From assembly GCA_902543485.1 (NCBI GenBank), contig CACBYP010000002.1, positions 103,697 to 167,696 on the forward strand: a stretch of 64,000 nt of DNA, written 5' to 3'. The notes under the pieces were generated by a model that saw nothing but the letters and a program-made list of their open reading frames with translations, did no database searches and was not told the origin of the DNA. Positions 34,194 to 43,253 of the stretch are shown piece after piece. The translations under genes and the position numbers were made by a program. Origin of the DNA: an uncultured Pelagibacteraceae bacterium. Its GTDB lineage: Bacteria > Pseudomonadota > Alphaproteobacteria > Pelagibacterales > Pelagibacteraceae. The stretch's first letter is position 1; each line of letters begins with the position of its first letter.

Positions 34194-35748
34194 CCTTTTT
34201 TCTTATCAATTCTTTGGTTTCATTTACTCCAAAAAAACTAATGAAGAAGCCCATTCTGGGTCCATTTTCGTCACCAAATACAACCTCATAGATAAGCTTA
34301 AACCATTCTCTTAAATTTTCTTTATAACCATTTTCTTTTCCTACGGTAAAAATATTTGTCTGAATATCCTCAGGAGCCATTTTATCATTACAATTATCTA
34401 AAGACTTAATTAATGCTTTCAGTGCAACTTTCTCTTTTTCATTTGGAGTTTTGTAAATTTTTTTTGTTTTTATAACATCATTGAAATATTTTATTGCATA
34501 TTCAATTAAATTATCAAAAATTGGATGATCATTTTCATTAATTTCTGACTTGTATTTTTTTACAAATTTCCAAAGTAATTGTTTGCTGTCCGCATTACTT
34601 GTTTCAACTAAATTTAAAAGCATTGAAAAAGTCATAATTGTATTTTCCTCTGGCATTGATCCATTATGTACATGCCAAACTGGATTCATTAACTTCTGTA
34701 AATCATTTTGAGTTTTTCCTTTTTCTATAAAATCTAGATATTCATCAACAGCTTTTGGAACAACTTCTCTGTACAATTTTTTTGCCCTTTTTGGATTTTG
34801 ATACATGTAAAGAGATAGACTTTGAGGAGATGCATAATTCAGCCATTCATCTATAGTTACTCCATTACCTTTTGATTTAGATATTTTTTCACCTTTTTCA
34901 TCCAAAAAAAGTTCATACGCAAAACCAGATGGGTTAGATTTACCTAATGTTTTAATAATCTTAGTTGAAAGAATTGCACTCTCAATTAAATCCTTTCCAT
35001 ACATTTCAAAATCAACATCTAAAGCGTACCATCTCATTGCCCAATCAACTTTCCATTGCAATTTGCAGTTCCCGTCTAAAATACTTTTTTCCAATTTTGA
35101 TCCATTGTTATCAAATATGATTTTAGAAGATTTAGAATCAATTTCTAAAACAGGTATTTCAAGAACTTTTCCAGTTTCTGGGCATATTGGTAAAAAGGGG
35201 GAATAGGTTTTCTGTCTTTCTTTGCCTAAAGTTGGAAGAATTATTTCCATAATTTTTTCATAATTTTCTAGAACTAATTTTAGGGTGTCATTAAAATAAC
35301 CAGACTTGTAGAGTTCTGTAGAACTTTTAAATGAATATTTAAATTTAAAATTATCAAGAAATTGTTTCAACATATTATTATTATGTTCTCCAAAACTACT
35401 AAACTTTTCAAATGGATCAGGAACTTCCGTTAAAGGTTTGTGAAGATTATTTTTGAGCTTTTCTTGATTTGGAACATTTTCAGGTACTTTTCTAAGACCA
35501 TCCATATCATCAGAAAATGTAATAATTTCCTTTGGAATATCTGTTAAATGATCAAGAGCGTTGACAATCATTGTCGTCCTCGCAACTTCTCCAAATGTAC
35601 CTATATGTGGTAGACCACTAGGACCATAACCAGTTTGTAAAACTATTTTATTTTTTTTCTCTATGTTCGATTTTCTCTCTCTTAATAGCTTTTTAGCCTC
35701 AACAAATGGCCAGGCGTTTGTTTTGTCAAAATTTGTTTTGTCTATCAC
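34180..35748 (-). CDS. lysK: Lysyl-tRNA synthetase, class I
   Basis: This aminoacyl-tRNA synthetase charges tRNA-Lys. It has the class I catalytic fold, with the HIGH-like motif in GPSGLPHIGTFGE and the KMSKS loop in GEKISKSKGNG, unlike the class II LysS of most bacteria. The 522-residue length fits the LysK group found in archaea, spirochaetes and alphaproteobacteria. It is first of a leftward set (lysK-pyrD-rpmB-queuosine transporter) and divergent from trkH. Confidence 0.96.
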   Translation of the reverse strand: MIDKTNFDKTNAWPFVEAKKLLRERKSNIEKKNKIVLQTGYGPSGLPHIGTFGEVARTTMIVNALDHLTDIPKEIITFSDDMDGLRKVPENVPNQEKLKNNLHKPLTEVPDPFEKFSSFGEHNNNMLKQFLDNFKFKYSFKSSTELYKSGYFNDTLKLVLENYEKIMEIILPTLGKERQKTYSPFLPICPETGKVLEIPVLEIDSKSSKIIFDNNGSKLEKSILDGNCKLQWKVDWAMRWYALDVDFEMYGKDLIESAILSTKIIKTLGKSNPSGFAYELFLDEKGEKISKSKGNGVTIDEWLNYASPQSLSLYMYQNPKRAKKLYREVVPKAVDEYLDFIEKGKTQNDLQKLMNPVWHVHNGSMPEENTIMTFSMLLNLVETSNADSKQLLWKFVKKYKSEINENDHPIFDNLIEYAIKYFNDVIKTKKIYKTPNEKEKVALKALIKSLDNCNDKMAPEDIQTNIFTVGKENGYKENLREWFKLIYEVVFGDENGPRMGFFISFFGVNETKELIRKKVENV

Positions 35749-35797
35749 AACTACTTAAATATCCTTAATATCAGCCTTTTTAATAATTCATATAGAG

Positions 35798-35825
35798 TTG
35801 AAATTTATTTACCATAAAATAATGT
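35798..35825 (+). promoter_or_regulatory. Possible sigma-70 promoter of the trkH operon
   Basis: TTGAAA (35798-35803) and TAATGT (35820-35825) are 16 bases apart in the lysK/trkH divergent gap. This would place the transcription start within a few bases of the trkH ATG at 35835, giving a leaderless or nearly leaderless message. Matches are partial, so confidence is low. Confidence 0.3.
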
Positions 35826-35834
35826 CCATTCAAA

Positions 35835-37283
35835 ATGTCCAATTATAAAACTGTCTTTTTTACATTAGGGGTTTTGCAAATTATTTTAGGTCTTTCAATG
35901 ATTGTACCTATTTTGGTTCAATTAATATTTGATCAAATTGATGCAGGATTTATCGGATCAATGATTGTTACTATTGTTTTTGGATTTTTATTTTTCATTT
36001 CTAATTATGATCACGATAAAAAGATAAGTTTACCTCAAGCTTTTTTGCTCACAGCACTTTCGTGGTTAAGTATTGCTATATTTGGTTCTTTACCTTTAAT
36101 TTTTTCTAGTACGGATTTGAGTTTTACAGATGCGTTTTTTGAGAGCATGTCCGGTATTACAACAACAGGATCTACAATTATCACGAATCTAAATGAAACG
36201 TCTAAAGCGATATTACTTTGGAGAGGAATGTTACAGTGGTTTGGTGGTATTGGAATTATCGTAATGGCAATCACTTTAATGCCTTTAATGAATATAGGGG
36301 GTATGCAACTTTTCAATATTTCATCTAATGATACTTCTGAAAAAATTTTTCCTAAAACTAAAGAAGTTTCTTTGAGATTATTGTCTATATATTCCTTATT
36401 AACTTTAACTTGTGCTTTTTTTTATTTTATATTTGGGATGAGTTTTTTTGATAGCATCGTGCATGCTATGACAACAATAGCGACTGGAGGTTTTGCAAAT
36501 TATAATGAATCCATAGGTTATTTTAACAGCTCGTTAATAGAAATTAATGCAATAATATTTATTATTCTTGGAAGTATACCTTTTATTAGTTACATCAAAT
36601 ACTTGGCTGGAGATAAGAAAATATTTTTCAAAGACACACAAATAAAAACTTTTATAATTTTGGTTATTATTTCAATTCTTTTAATGTTTTTTTATTTATC
36701 TGTTATAAATAAAAGCTTAACTGAGATAAGTTTTGTGTCTGTTAGCTTTAATATAATTTCTATTTTAACTGGAACAGGGTATGCTACAGAAAATTTTAGT
36801 AATTGGGGTCAATTTCCACTAGTATACTTTATAATTTTAATGTTCATTGGAGGCTGTGCAGGCTCTACAACTTGCGGAATAAAGATTTTTAGAGTTCAAA
36901 TTTTGTATCAATTCATATCAAACCAGCTGAAAAAAATAATTTACCCTCGAGGAATTTTCAAAATTAAATATCAAAATAATAATGTGGATGAAAAATTTAT
37001 GGACTCAATTATTTCTTTTATATTTCTTTATATATTAATATTTTTTGTTGTGACTGCGCTTTTATCGCTTGATGGATTAAATTTTATTACTGCAATTTCA
37101 GCAGCTGCCACGTCAATTTCAAATGTTGGTCCAGGTTTAGGTGATATTATTGGTCCGAACGGAAGTTTTTCAAGCCTGTCTGATTTTTCTAAATGGGTTC
37201 TCAGTGCTGCAATGATACTTGGAAGGTTGGAATTATTTGCAATTCTAGTATTATTTATTCCATCTTTTTGGAGAAAATATTAA
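35835..37283 (+). CDS. trkH: Trk-type potassium uptake protein TrkH
   Basis: This potassium channel-like transporter (482 residues) has the four pore-loop repeats visible as MSGITTTGSTI, TTIATGGFANY, ILTGTGYATENF and SISNVGPGLG, each with the selectivity glycine. The GCAGSTTCGIKIFR segment is the conserved TrkH intramembrane-loop region. No trkA gene for the nucleotide-binding gating ring is adjacent. Its stop codon shares a base with the start of the AmpG-like gene (TAATG). Confidence 0.94.
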   Translation: MSNYKTVFFTLGVLQIILGLSMIVPILVQLIFDQIDAGFIGSMIVTIVFGFLFFISNYDHDKKISLPQAFLLTALSWLSIAIFGSLPLIFSSTDLSFTDAFFESMSGITTTGSTIITNLNETSKAILLWRGMLQWFGGIGIIVMAITLMPLMNIGGMQLFNISSNDTSEKIFPKTKEVSLRLLSIYSLLTLTCAFFYFIFGMSFFDSIVHAMTTIATGGFANYNESIGYFNSSLIEINAIIFIILGSIPFISYIKYLAGDKKIFFKDTQIKTFIILVIISILLMFFYLSVINKSLTEISFVSVSFNIISILTGTGYATENFSNWGQFPLVYFIILMFIGGCAGSTTCGIKIFRVQILYQFISNQLKKIIYPRGIFKIKYQNNNVDEKFMDSIISFIFLYILIFFVVTALLSLDGLNFITAISAAATSISNVGPGLGDIIGPNGSFSSLSDFSKWVLSAAMILGRLELFAILVLFIPSFWRKY

Positions 37284-38656
37284 TGTTTGAAAAAAAACAA
37301 ACCTGGTCAGAATCTATTTTAGTTTACAAGGATATTCGAATGCTAAGAATATTACTTCTTGGTGCAATTAGTGGATTTCCTTGGGTTTTAATTGCCAGCA
37401 GTTTAAGCCTTTGGCTAAAAGAAGAAGGTTTAAGTAGATCAACTATTGGATGGGCAGGTTTAATATTTGGGGTGTACGCCTTTAATTATTTGTGGGCACC
37501 AATAATTGATAGAATACAAATTCCATTTTTAACAAAAAGATTAGGGCATCGACGAGGCTGGATTGTCCTTATGCAAATTATAATTTTATTCAGTTTAATT
37601 GTTTGGAGTTTTATTAACCCTACAGAAAATTTGGCGTTACTAATTAGTGTTGGATTAGTTATAGCAATTTCTTCGGCTACACAAGATATTACTGTTGATG
37701 CGTTGAGAATCGAACAAATTAATGCTGATGAAGGAAAATCTATGGCAGCAGGTGCTGCTATGGCTGTAGTTGGATGGTGGACCGGATATAAGTTAGGTGG
37801 TGTTATAGCATTGTTTACTGCCGAATTTTTTCAAAATATTGGAATTGAAAATTACTGGCAAACTACTTTTTTAGTTCTTGGCGTTGTAGTAATCCTGATG
37901 AATATAGGTTTAATGTTTATACACGAGCCTATAACAACAGATAGACAAAACAAACAAAAAGAAACAGACGAAATAATACAATCAAAACTTGGATCAAATA
38001 ATGTAATAACAAAATTTGTTGCTTATATTACTGGTACAATAGGAGGTCCTGTAATTAGTTTCTTCAAAAAAAATGGTTTCTCAATTGCAGTTGGAATCCT
38101 TGGCTTTGTCTTTCTTTTTAAAATTGGAGAAGCCTTTCTTGGAAGAATGTCCATAGTTTTTTATAAAGAGGTAGGATTTTCAAAAGGTGAAATAGCGATA
38201 TACTCTAAAACTCTAGGCTGGATGACGACAGTTGTATTTACATTATTAGGTGGAATATTTGCTATGAGAGCTGGCACAATAAAAACAATGTTTGTTGCTG
38301 GTGGATTTATGGCAGCAACAAATTTATTATTTGCTGCTCTCGCGTGGTCAGGAAAATCTGAATGGTTGTTTGCTTTAGCGGTTATCGCTGATGATATATC
38401 TGCAGCGTTTGCAACTGTTGCTTTCGTAGCCTTTATCTCTCTTTTAGTGGATAGGACTTATACCGCTACACAGTATGCACTTCTAGCTTCAATTGGAACT
38501 GCAGGAAGAACGACACTTGCTTCTTCATCAGGTGCTTTAGTTGATTGGCTAAACGGAGACTGGGGAACCTTTTTTATAATTACCACTTTAATGGTTATCC
38601 CATCTTTAATTTGTTTATGGTTTATAAGGAATAAAATTAAAATTGGTGCAAAATAG
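37283..38656 (+). CDS. ampG: AmpG-like muropeptide permease (MFS)
   Basis: This major-facilitator permease of 457 residues with about twelve to fourteen helices resembles AmpG, which imports GlcNAc-anhydroMurNAc peptides released from murein. ILLLGAISGFPWVLIASSLS at the start and APIIDRIQIPFLTKRLGHRRG are the family patterns. ATG at 37283, coupled to the trkH stop and preceded by GGAG, is preferred over an upstream frame start that would lie inside trkH. The 3' end overlaps the NlpC/P60 peptidase gene by 14 bases, supporting a joint murein-recycling role. The substrate is inferred by family. Confidence 0.87.
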   Translation: MFEKKQTWSESILVYKDIRMLRILLLGAISGFPWVLIASSLSLWLKEEGLSRSTIGWAGLIFGVYAFNYLWAPIIDRIQIPFLTKRLGHRRGWIVLMQIIILFSLIVWSFINPTENLALLISVGLVIAISSATQDITVDALRIEQINADEGKSMAAGAAMAVVGWWTGYKLGGVIALFTAEFFQNIGIENYWQTTFLVLGVVVILMNIGLMFIHEPITTDRQNKQKETDEIIQSKLGSNNVITKFVAYITGTIGGPVISFFKKNGFSIAVGILGFVFLFKIGEAFLGRMSIVFYKEVGFSKGEIAIYSKTLGWMTTVVFTLLGGIFAMRAGTIKTMFVAGGFMAATNLLFAALAWSGKSEWLFALAVIADDISAAFATVAFVAFISLLVDRTYTATQYALLASIGTAGRTTLASSSGALVDWLNGDWGTFFIITTLMVIPSLICLWFIRNKIKIGAK

Positions 38657-39389
38657 TTTTTTTTTAAAAGAGCCTATTGTCGATATATTAGAGGAACCAA
38701 GGAAGAACTCTAATATTAGCTCTCAACTTGTCTACGGTGAGAGTTTTAAAATAATTAATAAAAAAAATAATTATTTTAAAATAAAGACTTCATATGACAA
38801 ATATTCAGGCTTTATAAAAAAAATTGACAGCTACAAAAAATTCAATCCAACTCACAAAGTTGGAATTTTAAAAGCTAGAATTTATTTTGGTAATAAAAAA
38901 AAAAAATCAAAAAAGTTTTTACCATTTACGAGCAAGATTCAAATTTTAAAAAGGGATCAAAATTTCATTATGTATAAAAAAGATAAATGGCTAAGATCAA
39001 AAGACATATTTCCAATCCAAAAAAAAAATTCTGATTTTGTAAAGATATTTAAAAGTTTTCTAAATTGTAAATATAAATGGGGTGGAAAAACATTCGAAGG
39101 AATTGATTGTTCTGCTCTATTACAAATATTTTATAAATTTAATAATAATTTTTTTCCAAGAGATACGATTGATCAAGTTAAATTAAAAAAAGGTGTGAGA
39201 TACAGAAAAAAATTTAAAAAAGGTGATATTATTTTTTGGAAAGGACATGTTGCTATATGCATCAATACAAATGATCTTATCCACGCTTATGGTCCAAAAA
39301 AAAGAGTGATCATAATGCCAATTAAAAAAACGATAAAACTAATTAAAGAAACCGCGAAATTAGATGTAAAGAAAGTAACAAGGATCTGA
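38643..39389 (+). CDS. NlpC/P60 family peptidase, no signal peptide
   Basis: The 248-residue protein has an SH3-like N-terminal half (about 8-120) and a C40 peptidase domain with Cys156 in GIDCSALL, His202 in WKGHVAIC and a third polar residue His214 in LIHAYG. C40 peptidases cut gamma-D-Glu-diamino acid bonds in murein peptides. No signal peptide is visible, so a cytosolic role similar to YkfC-type recycling endopeptidases is plausible. The start is TTG at 38643 or GTG at 38646, both within the end of the AmpG-like gene. It ends two bases from the convergent tyrA gene. Confidence 0.86.
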   Translation: MVQNSFFLKEPIVDILEEPRKNSNISSQLVYGESFKIINKKNNYFKIKTSYDKYSGFIKKIDSYKKFNPTHKVGILKARIYFGNKKKKSKKFLPFTSKIQILKRDQNFIMYKKDKWLRSKDIFPIQKKNSDFVKIFKSFLNCKYKWGGKTFEGIDCSALLQIFYKFNNNFFPRDTIDQVKLKKGVRYRKKFKKGDIIFWKGHVAICINTNDLIHAYGPKKRVIIMPIKKTIKLIKETAKLDVKKVTRI

Positions 39390-39390
39390 A

Positions 39391-40284
39391 TTATTCTCGA
39401 CCAAAATCAGGTTTAGAAATATCTTGTTTTTGAGAAATTATTTGTTTTCTTACTACTTTCGAATTGCTTAATTTTTTTATTATCTTTGAATTTTCTTTCT
39501 TGCTTATATTCTTCTTAAAATCTTTTAAATTTTTCATAAAAAGATTTATTGCTTCAATCATATTAGCTTTATTCTCGAAAAATATATCTCTCCACATTAT
39601 TTCGTTAGATGCAGCAATTCTTGAGAAATCTCTTAATCCACCTGCGCTAAATTTAATCAAATTTTTATTCTTTTTTTTCTGAAAATCCTGTGCAGTTTTT
39701 ATTAAATTATAAGCGATCAAGTGAGGTAGATGGCTAGTGACTGAAAAAATTTTATCATGATCATCGGGATTCATAATAATTATTTTAGATCCTAAAGATT
39801 TCCAAAATCTCTCTACTTTTTTTTGTTTTAGAACATTTTTATCTTTTATTATTATGCACCACTTGTTTTTGAACAAATTAGCATTACCATATTTAGGCCC
39901 ACTAACTTCGGATCCTGAGATAGGATGACTCATCACCCAATTAAGATTTTTTGATAATTTTTTTTTTTTTAAAGAAATTAGATTTTTTTTTGTTGAACCA
40001 ACGTCAGTTATAATTGAATTATGATTGAGATTTTTATTTAATGACGAAAAAAATTTAGGATATTCACTCATAGGAGTGCTTAAAATCACAAGATCAATTT
40101 TATTTAAATTTTTATCTAACCTTGTTAAAAATTTAATTTTTTTGTTAGATTTTTTAATAATAGATCTATATTTTTTAGACTTTTCAAATACAAAAAAATT
40201 TTTAGAAATTTTTTTTTGTATTGAAGCCTTTAATATTGATGAGCCTATTAATCCGCAACCAATAATAAGAATATTATTAAACAT
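39391..40284 (-). CDS. tyrA: Prephenate (or arogenate) dehydrogenase
   Basis: This enzyme of tyrosine synthesis oxidatively decarboxylates prephenate or arogenate. The 297-residue protein begins with the NAD(P)-binding motif IIGCGLIGSSI; later patterns are WVMSHPISGSEVSGP, VTSHLPHLIAYNL and SAGGLRDFSRIAASN. No chorismate mutase or ACT domain is attached. It overlaps hisC by 8 bases, and hisC-tyrA is a common alphaproteobacterial pairing, as the aminotransferase can also serve tyrosine and phenylalanine synthesis. Confidence 0.94.
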   Translation of the reverse strand: MFNNILIIGCGLIGSSILKASIQKKISKNFFVFEKSKKYRSIIKKSNKKIKFLTRLDKNLNKIDLVILSTPMSEYPKFFSSLNKNLNHNSIITDVGSTKKNLISLKKKKLSKNLNWVMSHPISGSEVSGPKYGNANLFKNKWCIIIKDKNVLKQKKVERFWKSLGSKIIIMNPDDHDKIFSVTSHLPHLIAYNLIKTAQDFQKKKNKNLIKFSAGGLRDFSRIAASNEIMWRDIFFENKANMIEAINLFMKNLKDFKKNISKKENSKIIKKLSNSKVVRKQIISQKQDISKPDFGRE

Positions 40285-41359
40285 TTTTAAAAATAGTATT
40301 CATTCTTTTAAGGAATATTTGGTTTTCTTTTGTGTTGCCAATTGTAAGTCTTAGACAATTTTTTATGCCATATGAATTCATTTCTCTTAGTATAATTCCA
40401 TATTTCTGTAATTTTTTTAAAGTTGTGTCTGCGGTAAATTTTGCTTTTTTGAAATCTAACAAAAAGAAATTTCCAGATATTTTGTTTGTACCAATATTAT
40501 ATTTTAACATCTCATTTTTAATTTTTTTGCACCATTTAAGATTATGTATTACTGACTTTTTAACAAATTTATCATCTTTAAGTGACACAACAGCGCAAAT
40601 TTGAGCAAATTTATTTACGTTAAAAGGTGGTTTAATTTTATATAATTCTTTAATTATAGATTTATCACCGTATCCCCAGCCTATCCTTAATGAAGCTAGA
40701 CCATAGATTTTTGAAAATGTTCTTAAAATAAATACATTTTTAGAGTTTTTAAATAACTCAATTCCAGATTTGTAATCTTTATTCTTCATATATTCAAAAT
40801 ATGCATCATCAACAACCAATAAAATATTTTTATTTAATCTTCTCCTTAAGTCTAATAGCTCGTTTTTTGTTAAATAAGTGCCTGTTGGATTATTTGGATT
40901 TGCGATAAAAACAATTTTTGTTTTTTTGGATGTCTTTTTAAGAATTTCTTTAACTGAAACTTTAAAATTAATTTCTTTAGCTAATTTTACATTTGCCCCA
41001 ACGATTTTGGAGTATATCCTATACATGAGGAAACTGTACTGAGGAACAACAACTTCATCATTTTCTCTAAGGAACAATTGACAAAGCATTTGAATTACTT
41101 CGTCAGAACCAGAGCCACAAATTATCTTGGATTTATCACAACCATACTTCTTTGATATTTTTTGTGTTAATTCCGAAAATTTACTGTCTGGATATTTTGA
41201 TATATCAAATTTAGACTTAACAATTTTTTCGACATTTTTACTGACACCTAAAGCAGATTCATTTGCAGATAACTTAATAATATTTTTATTACCAGCCAAT
41301 AAGGATTTTCCAGGTTTGTAACTCTGTAATTTTATGTTTTTAAATCTTAGCAATGTCAT
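40277..41359 (-). CDS. hisC: Histidinol-phosphate aminotransferase
   Basis: This PLP aminotransferase (360 residues) acts in histidine synthesis and probably in aromatic amino acid synthesis. The PLP lysine is in FILRTFSKIYGLASLRIGWG; the substrate phosphate and PLP-binding residues are in GSGSDEVIQMLCQ and IANPNNPTGTY. It is the promoter-proximal gene of the leftward hisC-tyrA pair and is divergent from metX. Confidence 0.94.
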   Translation of the reverse strand: MTLLRFKNIKLQSYKPGKSLLAGNKNIIKLSANESALGVSKNVEKIVKSKFDISKYPDSKFSELTQKISKKYGCDKSKIICGSGSDEVIQMLCQLFLRENDEVVVPQYSFLMYRIYSKIVGANVKLAKEINFKVSVKEILKKTSKKTKIVFIANPNNPTGTYLTKNELLDLRRRLNKNILLVVDDAYFEYMKNKDYKSGIELFKNSKNVFILRTFSKIYGLASLRIGWGYGDKSIIKELYKIKPPFNVNKFAQICAVVSLKDDKFVKKSVIHNLKWCKKIKNEMLKYNIGTNKISGNFFLLDFKKAKFTADTTLKKLQKYGIILREMNSYGIKNCLRLTIGNTKENQIFLKRMNTIFKNV

Positions 41360-41455
41360 AGTAAATATTTCACTATAAATAGTCTTTTAACTAGATAAAA
41401 CAATAATTAATTGAGCAATATTTGACATATAAATTCCTTTGAAGTAAAAGCTGCA

Positions 41456-41512
41456 TGCGCTGATTTATACTGAATTGCGAGCGCTATAAAAAAACCGCTA
41501 AAATGTTTTTTT
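41456..41512 (+). promoter_or_regulatory. SAM-II riboswitch upstream of metX
   Basis: The stretch contains GCGCTGATTTA (41457-41467), AATTGCGAGCGC (41473-41484) and CGCTAAAA (41496-41503). GCGCT and AGCGC form stem P1, and the loop plus 3' GCTAAAA block are the pseudoknot elements of the SAM-II class. The order and spacing closely match the metX-associated SAM-II riboswitch known from ocean metagenome sequence. It binds S-adenosylmethionine and lowers expression of the following gene. A run of eight T (41506-41513) follows the aptamer directly, and no Shine-Dalgarno sequence is obvious before metX. Confidence 0.9.
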
Positions 41513-41539
41513 TCTCACAATTCAATCAGTGCAATTATT

Positions 41540-42673
41540 ATGAATAAGAATATTGATACAAAAAAAATAATTATATCAAATCCCCTTAAATTGGATTGTG
41601 GTAAGGAAATTAATAACTTTCCAATAGCATATGAGACATATGGGGAATTAAACAGTGAAAAAAGTAATGCAATATTAGTGTTCCATGCTTTGACTGGAGA
41701 TCAATATGTTTCTGGAAAAAACCCAATAACTAATAAAGATGGTTGGTGGAGTTATGTTGTTGGAGAAAATAAGCCAATTGATACAAATAAATTTTTTGTG
41801 ATTTGTGCAAACGTTATTGGAGGCTGCATGGGATCTTACGGACCTAGCACAATAAATGAGTCCACTGGTAAACAAATAGGAACTGATTTTCCAATTATAA
41901 CTATTAACGACATGGTTAACGCTCAATATGAGCTAATTAAATATTTAGAAATTGAAAAACTTTTTGCTGTAGTAGGTGGTTCAATGGGTGGAATGCAAGT
42001 ACTTCAATTTGTTGCCAATTTTCCAGATAAAGCAAAACTTGCAATACCGATTGCTTGCACATCTAGTCACTCGGCACAAAACATAGCGTTTAATGAATTA
42101 GGAAGACAGGCAATTATGGCTGACAGTAAGTGGGAAAATGGATTTTATAGCAATTACAAATTAAATCCTGACAAAGGGTTAGCGGTAGCAAGAATGGCAG
42201 CACATATTACTTATCTTTCTGAAAAAGGATTGCAGGAAAAATTTGGAAGAAAATTGCAAGATAGGGATAGCCTAAGATATGGATTTGAGGCAGATTTTCA
42301 AATTGAGAGTTATCTTAGATACCAAGGATCTGTGTTTGTTGATAGATTTGATGCTAATAGTTATTTATATATAACTCGTGCAATGGATTATTTTGACTTA
42401 TCCAAACAGTACAAAGGAAACTTATCTGATGCATTCAAAGAAACTAAAACAAAATTTTTTGTAATATCATTTACATCAGATTGGTTGTATCCAACATCGG
42501 AGAATAGAGAAATAGTTATAGCACTAAATTCTATTGGTGCAGATGTCGGATTTGTAGAAATAGAATCTGATAAGGGGCATGACTCATTTTTGCTCGATGT
42601 TCCAAGTTTCCTAAAGACACTTGGCGATTATATTAATTCAACCTACAAAGTTATAAATGAAAGAAGAATTTAG
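41540..42673 (+). CDS. metX: Homoserine O-acyltransferase
   Basis: This enzyme activates homoserine with acetyl- or succinyl-CoA at the entry of methionine synthesis. The 377-residue alpha/beta-hydrolase has nucleophile Ser148 in VGGSMGGMQVL, the early motif LVFHALTGDQYVSG, and a late aspartate and histidine (SDWLYPTSENR, DKGHDSFLLD). The partner gene metW overlaps by 17 bases. A SAM-II riboswitch controls the operon. Whether acetyl- or succinyl-CoA is used cannot be decided by eye. Confidence 0.95.
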   Translation: MNKNIDTKKIIISNPLKLDCGKEINNFPIAYETYGELNSEKSNAILVFHALTGDQYVSGKNPITNKDGWWSYVVGENKPIDTNKFFVICANVIGGCMGSYGPSTINESTGKQIGTDFPIITINDMVNAQYELIKYLEIEKLFAVVGGSMGGMQVLQFVANFPDKAKLAIPIACTSSHSAQNIAFNELGRQAIMADSKWENGFYSNYKLNPDKGLAVARMAAHITYLSEKGLQEKFGRKLQDRDSLRYGFEADFQIESYLRYQGSVFVDRFDANSYLYITRAMDYFDLSKQYKGNLSDAFKETKTKFFVISFTSDWLYPTSENREIVIALNSIGADVGFVEIESDKGHDSFLLDVPSFLKTLGDYINSTYKVINERRI

Positions 42674-43253
42674 GATTATATCTAATTTGATAGAGGAAAA
42701 TACTAGAGTTCTAGATGTCGGTTGTGGCAATGGAGACTTGATGAAATTTTTACAAGAAAACAAAACTAAAGATATTCGTGGACTAGAAATCTCTAAAAAA
42801 AAAGTTCAAAATTGTTTATCAAAAGGATTAACTGTAATTGAAGGGAATGCTGAAAGCGATTTAAAACAATTTCCTAAATCGTCTTTTGATTATGTTATTT
42901 TAAGTCAAACATTACAAGCTTTTCTTAATCCTGAATTAGTAATTAATGAATTACTAAAAGTAGGAAAAAAAGTAATTGTTACTATACCTAATTTTGGTTA
43001 CTGGAGAGTTAGACTACAATTACTGTTTAAAGGCACAATGCCTGTAACAGAAAATTTACCTCATGAATGGTATAATACACCAAATTTACATATGTGCACA
43101 ATTAAAGATTTTTATAATTTTTGCAGTAGTAAGAATATTAAAATATTTAAGTCTATCGCTTTAAAAAAAAGTCGAATTTCAGAAATAAATAAATCAAATT
43201 TAAATTATAAAAATCTTGACTCTCATTTAGGTATATTTTTAATAGAAAGTTAA
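42657..43253 (+). CDS. metW: MetW methyltransferase-fold protein
   Basis: MetW is a small SAM-binding-fold protein found next to metX and needed for methionine synthesis in several proteobacteria. The 198-residue sequence has VLDVGCGNGDLMKFL, the methyltransferase glycine loop, then VILSQTLQAFLNPE and the conserved FGYWRVRLQLLFKGTMPVT segment. It overlaps metX by 17 bases and directly abuts gloB. Confidence 0.95.
   Translation: MKEEFRIISNLIEENTRVLDVGCGNGDLMKFLQENKTKDIRGLEISKKKVQNCLSKGLTVIEGNAESDLKQFPKSSFDYVILSQTLQAFLNPELVINELLKVGKKVIVTIPNFGYWRVRLQLLFKGTMPVTENLPHEWYNTPNLHMCTIKDFYNFCSSKNIKIFKSIALKKSRISEINKSNLNYKNLDSHLGIFLIES

Noticed and set aside
35822..35846. Repeated AATGTCCA in front of trkH as a regulatory direct repeat
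   Set aside because: The repeat is only seven to eight bases, overlaps the start codon and is most simply explained by chance; the first ATG is out of frame.
37193..37282. Upstream extension of the AmpG-like gene
   Set aside because: The extra 30 residues come from an out-of-frame stretch inside trkH; ATG at 37283 has a GGAG site and TAATG coupling, and the family starts there.
41360..41455. Second riboswitch or small RNA between hisC and the SAM-II element
   Set aside because: The stretch is A/T-rich, with a TTGACA at 41422-41427 but no convincing -10 partner or conserved structure.
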